Assembly (NCBI GenBank): GCA_936450465.1
Contig: OW388300.1
Location: 47,444,358 to 47,508,357, forward strand
From: Gibbula magus
Lineage: Eukaryota; Mollusca; Gastropoda; Trochida; Trochidae
Reading direction: 5' to 3'
DNA length: 64,000 nucleotides
The translations under genes were made by a program, and so were the position numbers. Each line of letters begins with the position of its first letter. Position 1 is the first letter of the stretch. Below the pieces are notes generated by a model. It was not told the origin of the DNA, searched no databases, and saw only the letters and a program-made list of their open reading frames with translations. Positions 60,597 through 64,000 of the stretch are shown here, in pieces.

Positions 60597-62259
60597 ATGA
60601 CTCTCTCAACAGCTTCAGTACTGACGGTCTTCGTTTTCATTGGAACCTTTACGTCATTGGTCTTTGGACAAAGTAAGTATTCATCTTTCATACTTTCATA
60701 AGAAGTTTTTAGTTTCCAGTAGCATCGCTATCCACTTAACAATCAACAAATACAAACATTGTTATTTTGTGTTGATTAAGACAATAGCATTTTTAAAGAT
60801 TTATCTTGAACATACAAAATGTTTGTATCTGCATCTCGTTTACAGCATGCGCTACTGTTGGCTGTGTGAACGGAGACTGTTTAGTGGGACCTCCCCCAGT
60901 TTGTCAGTGTCGACCTGGCTTCCAGCTAACTGCGATCGCTACCGTCTGTGAAGGTGATGGTTCACAGTTTATAATATAATATATAAAATATAAATTCATC
61001 AGATCATATCTAACAACCTCAAACATGCTATGCTTCTATCAATTGTCTTCATATCATAGGCATCTCATATTGTAGGCATCTCATATTGTAGGCATCTCAT
61101 ATTGTAGGCATCCCATATTGTAGGCTTCTTTGAGAGGGGATAGATGAGTAAACGTTATGTACAAGATGGAGATGTACGATGAATTTAAATATATGTTGTT
61201 ATCCAAAAAACGTTGCTTTTCTTAAGTCTTCTAATGTCCTAATGAATGAGTTTTCACTGTCGGCTGGAATCAGAAGCAAAAGACAGGACATTTAGTTTGT
61301 AAATCAATCAAAACGATGCATACTTTACTGATAAATAGTTCCAATTTGAAAGATAGGCATTCCTCTATTTAATTCTTAACCAAATATGTAGTTAAAATAT
61401 CGTGATCATTCAGCTAAGTGATACTTCAGTGGCTAACGTCTTGACCGTTTGATACTGTCTCCTCAGATATCAACGAATGTGTATCAAATCCGTGTGTGGG
61501 TCAACCCCCATCCTATCCACCCATCTTCAGTCCGTATGGTCCAAACCAATGTGTGAACATCCAGGGAAGCTACCGGTGTCACTGTAACTACCCGTACTTT
61601 CCATCCATTAACGGGACTCAATGTATCAATGGTAAGTGCTGTATATATCTACCATTACTTCATATTCATCATTTTATGGTTATAAAGTAACTGATTGTAT
61701 TTGGTATGATTAACGCTTTCAATAACAACTGATATATTCAGTTTGTGATTTTAAAATACAGTGTTTTATATTTTGGGGTACTTTTTATCTATATAACTGA
61801 TACAGTTTAGTTTAGTTTGTCCATTACTAACACACACTTTCAACGTGTCACATGATTCATCATATATATAATGAAGAAATGTCACAATGTCATATTTAGG
61901 ATCATATTGCGGAATTTGGACCTGCATCCTCAGAGTCAAGCAGAGGTCGGTGCGTGTATTTGTACGAATCCCGCAAGGGACTTGTCCAGGAAATAAGTTC
62001 AGTACTATTGCAGAATCTGTGATCCCAAATATAACAATACTACAGTTGCTTTGTTAGATGATGGTCAAGATACCTTAAAGACAATTTTCCTCTCATGTTG
62101 ATTTGTGTAATGTCCATAATAGTTTAGAACAAATCTCCCAACGTGTTTCATGTTTCAGGCTCAGCAGGACAGCAGCAGCAGCAATCCCTGCTACAGACCC
62201 TCTTCAGACTGAGTCTGCTTGGTTTCGATGTTGGTGAAATATTCGACTTCAAGAAGTAG
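60597..62259 (+). CDS. Copy 8: secreted two-EGF protein, 149 aa, compact plus-strand gene
   Basis: Exons 60597-60672, 60846-60953, 61467-61631 and 62159-62259. Intron 1 is only 173 nt, the shortest in the family. The signal peptide is the most changed (MTLSTASVLTVFVFIG..., with TSL in place of the usual PF pair) but still hydrophobic and ending VFGQ. The first EGF is CATVGC...LVGPPP, with a GTGATG donor after exon 2. The second EGF is INECVSNPCVGQ. Exon 4 gives GSAGQ, five Gln and GEIFDFKK then TAG, the two-residue extension shared with copy 4. Intron 2 holds a 16-bp minisatellite (61059-61126). The gene returns to the + strand after three minus-strand copies. Confidence 0.92.
61059..61126. 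repeat. 16-bp minisatellite in intron 2 of copy 8
   Basis: GGCATCTCATATTGTA repeats about four times (last unit has TCCC for TCTC). Not seen in intron 2 of other copies. Confidence 0.9.
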
Positions 62260-62431
62260 GGTTGATGTATAAGAAACTACAAAAATGTCTTCTTTCGGAC
62301 CATCACCACAATTATTATAATTACATTATCTATAAGAGTGATATACTTTATGTTTGCGGTCTAGATAAAGTTTTATGACATTATTATGTCACCACTTGAC
62401 TGGCACTCTACAATTAGTGACGTTTTTTTCC

Positions 62432-62437
62432 AATAAA
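62432..62437 (+). terminator. Poly(A) signal of copy 8
   Basis: AATAAA 173 nt after the stop, followed by CTTATCTCTATTTGCTGTTATG, which resembles the downstream context of copy 4. No equally convincing signal was found close behind the minus-strand copies 5-7. Confidence 0.6.
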
Positions 62438-62494
62438 AAAACTCTTATCTCTATTTGCTGTTATGCTGTTATTTTACCATTATATCACCATGCT

Positions 62495-62532
62495 TTCAAG
62501 TGATATGAGGTTTAACGCTGCCTTCAAAAGTA
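62495..62532 (-). mobile_element. SINE 3'-end fragment
   Basis: Reverse complement reads GAAGGCAGCGTTAAACCTCA followed by TATCACTT, the 3' end of the SINE family. The equivalent fragment lies downstream of copy 4 (33010-33045). Confidence 0.65.
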
Positions 62533-62547
62533 TTTTCTATTTACTCT

Positions 62548-62857
62548 CGGGGCGTGATAGCGTTTAGTGCGTTCGGCTTCGAATCAAGAGTTCCGTTGTT
62601 CGAATCCCGCCAGGGGCACGGCAACTTTGTCTCCAGTAGAGAACAGTAATACGCGGAGTAAGGTTTGGGTGCAATGCTGCACTGAACTTCAGTGCAGCAC
62701 CAATGGTTTGCTAGTTCCAGCCGTTGCTCGCAGGTTTCATCGCAATACAAAGCCACCATGGCATTGCGGTCTTTCTCTCTGTAATTAAACTAGCGCCGGT
62801 GATGTAATTAAAATACTCTTGAAAGCGGCGTTAAACCCCAATTCACCTCACCTCACA
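62548..62857 (+). mobile_element. Full-length tRNA-derived SINE, young insertion
   Basis: Head GGGGCGTGATAGCG with B box GTTCGAATCCC, body and GCGGCGTTAAACCCC tail as in the 17104 copy, though the tRNA-like head is more diverged (short deletion at the A box). Perfect 12-bp target duplication TCTATTTACTCT at 62536-62547 and 62858-62869. It landed beside an opposite-strand fragment of the same SINE. Confidence 0.87.
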
Positions 62858-62869
62858 TCTATTTACTCT

Positions 62870-63860
62870 GATATAAGACATATAGGGAAATTCTACAAAC
62901 CTATTATTGTCATTGGATCTCACGACAACTGCAGCTACAAACCATGACTATTCTTCTTTGGATTCATTTTGAGATGTCTAATACAAATCCAAAATTAGAT
63001 GATTCTGCATATGTAAGTAAATGACTTCTCTCCCAAAAAGAGCCAGATGTCTGTCATTTGTGGTACTGATATATTTGAGATGAAGTTTGAACTCGTCGAT
63101 AACAACGGCTGGTAGCACTGCAGGATGGAACAGGCAATTTAAGATTATAGTGCATGATTCATGATTGTGTCACATTTATGTAGAATACAATATCGCACCG
63201 GCGATTGATGATGTTAAGTCCCGTCTCTGTCAATGACTTTTTTTAAAACATTATTCTCATATACATAAGCCGTTTCTTCTCAATTGAACTTGACATCCTG
63301 ATGTGATAAAACTGATCCAATCCAATCAGAGACCTAAACAGAACAGGATTCAATTAGCCAATCCGAACCAACCAGTCGAATCATACTACTCACATCACTG
63401 ACAGAAATATTGAATAAGCTGAGGGCGCTATGACATAGGATGGACTGATCCAATCCATCAGAGACAAAACATAAGCTTAAACACTACTTACAGGCAACTG
63501 TTCATTGCAAAACGAATGGACTTAACATATTCATGTTTATATACACTTAGATAGAAAAAAACAGAATACATTATATCAAAATTAATGCTATTATTACACC
63601 TTAACACAATATGAGGCCATAAAGCATGGCCATTAAATTTAACATTTATTAGGTTCTTGAAAAACATGTTATATTCATGTAATTAAAGTGTCACAGTTGT
63701 TGTTCGTACGGACGGATTCATCTAAATATGGGGATATGGTTTAGACGCCATTTTATCTATGTGTACATTTGTAAAATGTATGTAACATCAGACAGGATAG
63801 ATTAACGTTTAGGAATTGGGGCATAGTCAGGCTTTAAAAAGAAGATAAATTGGATTTTTT
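62870..63860. other. Downstream flank of copy 8
   Basis: Matches the copy 4 flank (GACTTCTCTCCCAAAAAGAG, then GCCAATCCGAACCAACCAGT and ACTTACAGGCAACTG). No gene found before the LINE fragment at the edge. Confidence 0.55.
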
Positions 63861-63862
63861 TA

Positions 63863-64000
63863 AAACGCCAAGGACATGTCCATGAGCACCAATAAGGCAA
63901 CATTACCATCTTCAACACTGAATCGCAAATCGTTGACCACACGGTTCAAAGCAGTTTCGGTGCTATAGACGGCCCTGTAAGCGGACTGAAAGGTATCCAA
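63863..64000 (-). pseudogene. LINE reverse transcriptase fragment at window edge
   Basis: Reading from 64000 downward gives an open frame with FQSAYRAVYSTETALNRVV and LLVLMDMSLAF, matching the RT finger/palm region of Jockey/CR1/I-type LINEs; MDMSLAF is the motif A area with its catalytic Asp. The frame meets TAA at 63862-63860 directly after LAF, where RT would continue, so the element is truncated there. The rest lies beyond the right edge. Confidence 0.75.

Noticed and set aside
4797..62259. Cysteine-rich toxin or defence peptide family
   Set aside because: Cys spacing is that of EGF and cbEGF domains, with calcium-binding and hydroxylation motifs; nothing supports a toxin call.
1..64000. 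CRISPR array, operon or prokaryotic signals
   Set aside because: The DNA is eukaryotic with spliced genes and transposons; no spaced direct repeats of CRISPR type were seen.

Overview
The window looks like animal nuclear DNA from a mollusc, most likely a gastropod. The evidence is AT-rich sequence with small GT-AG-spliced genes, tRNA-headed SINEs, an I-type LINE tail ending in repeated ACTC, a KIAA1958/Crypton-type tyrosine recombinase relic, many TA-flanked MITEs, and the AAGGGAGATAA word common in molluscan repeats. The (CTCA)n tails recall abalone-type vetigastropods, but that is a guess; no species is assigned.

The window is essentially one gene family. Eight apparently intact paralogues (copies 1-8) each have four exons joined by three phase-1 introns and encode 145-150 residues: a signal peptide, a six-cysteine EGF-like domain, a calcium-binding-type EGF domain with an unusually long Pro/Tyr-rich C2-C3 loop and two N-glycosylation sequons, a short Gln tract, and a nearly invariant hydrophobic-then-acidic C-terminal peptide. 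Exon lengths are constant (exon 2 = 108 nt, exon 3 = 165 nt in all copies) while introns vary from 173 to 1347 nt. All copies share a core promoter with a 26-27 nt block and a TATA box 52-53 nt from the ATG. I do not recognise the family by name and its role is unknown.

Layout: 1-4.6 kb is non-coding (a Tigger-like MITE, a (TA)n tract, a SINE fragment). Copies 1-4 lie on the + strand at 4.8, 12.8, 20.8 and 30.0 kb; the spacing is 7.98, 7.98 and 9.26 kb, the last enlarged by a block carrying a broken Crypton-like recombinase gene (24.1-25.9 kb). From about 34.5 to 59.0 kb, three direct-repeat duplicons each hold a + strand decayed remnant (half of exon 3, intron 3, eroded exon 4) followed by an intact - strand gene (copies 5-7 at 38.3-40.4, 48.1-50.1 and 55.0-57.0 kb). 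Copy 8 (60.6-62.3 kb) is again on the + strand. A fragment of another LINE reverse transcriptase runs off the right edge on the - strand.

Mobile DNA is dense and informative about history: an I-type LINE inside duplicon 2 has a target-site duplication and an empty site in duplicon 1; related TA-flanked MITEs sit at duplicon junctions; SINE copies at 2.9 and 62.5 kb have perfect 12-bp target duplications; several foldback elements occur. The array probably grew by repeated tandem duplication plus an inversion, with exons, signal peptide frame and promoters kept under constraint while everything between them was churned by transposons.
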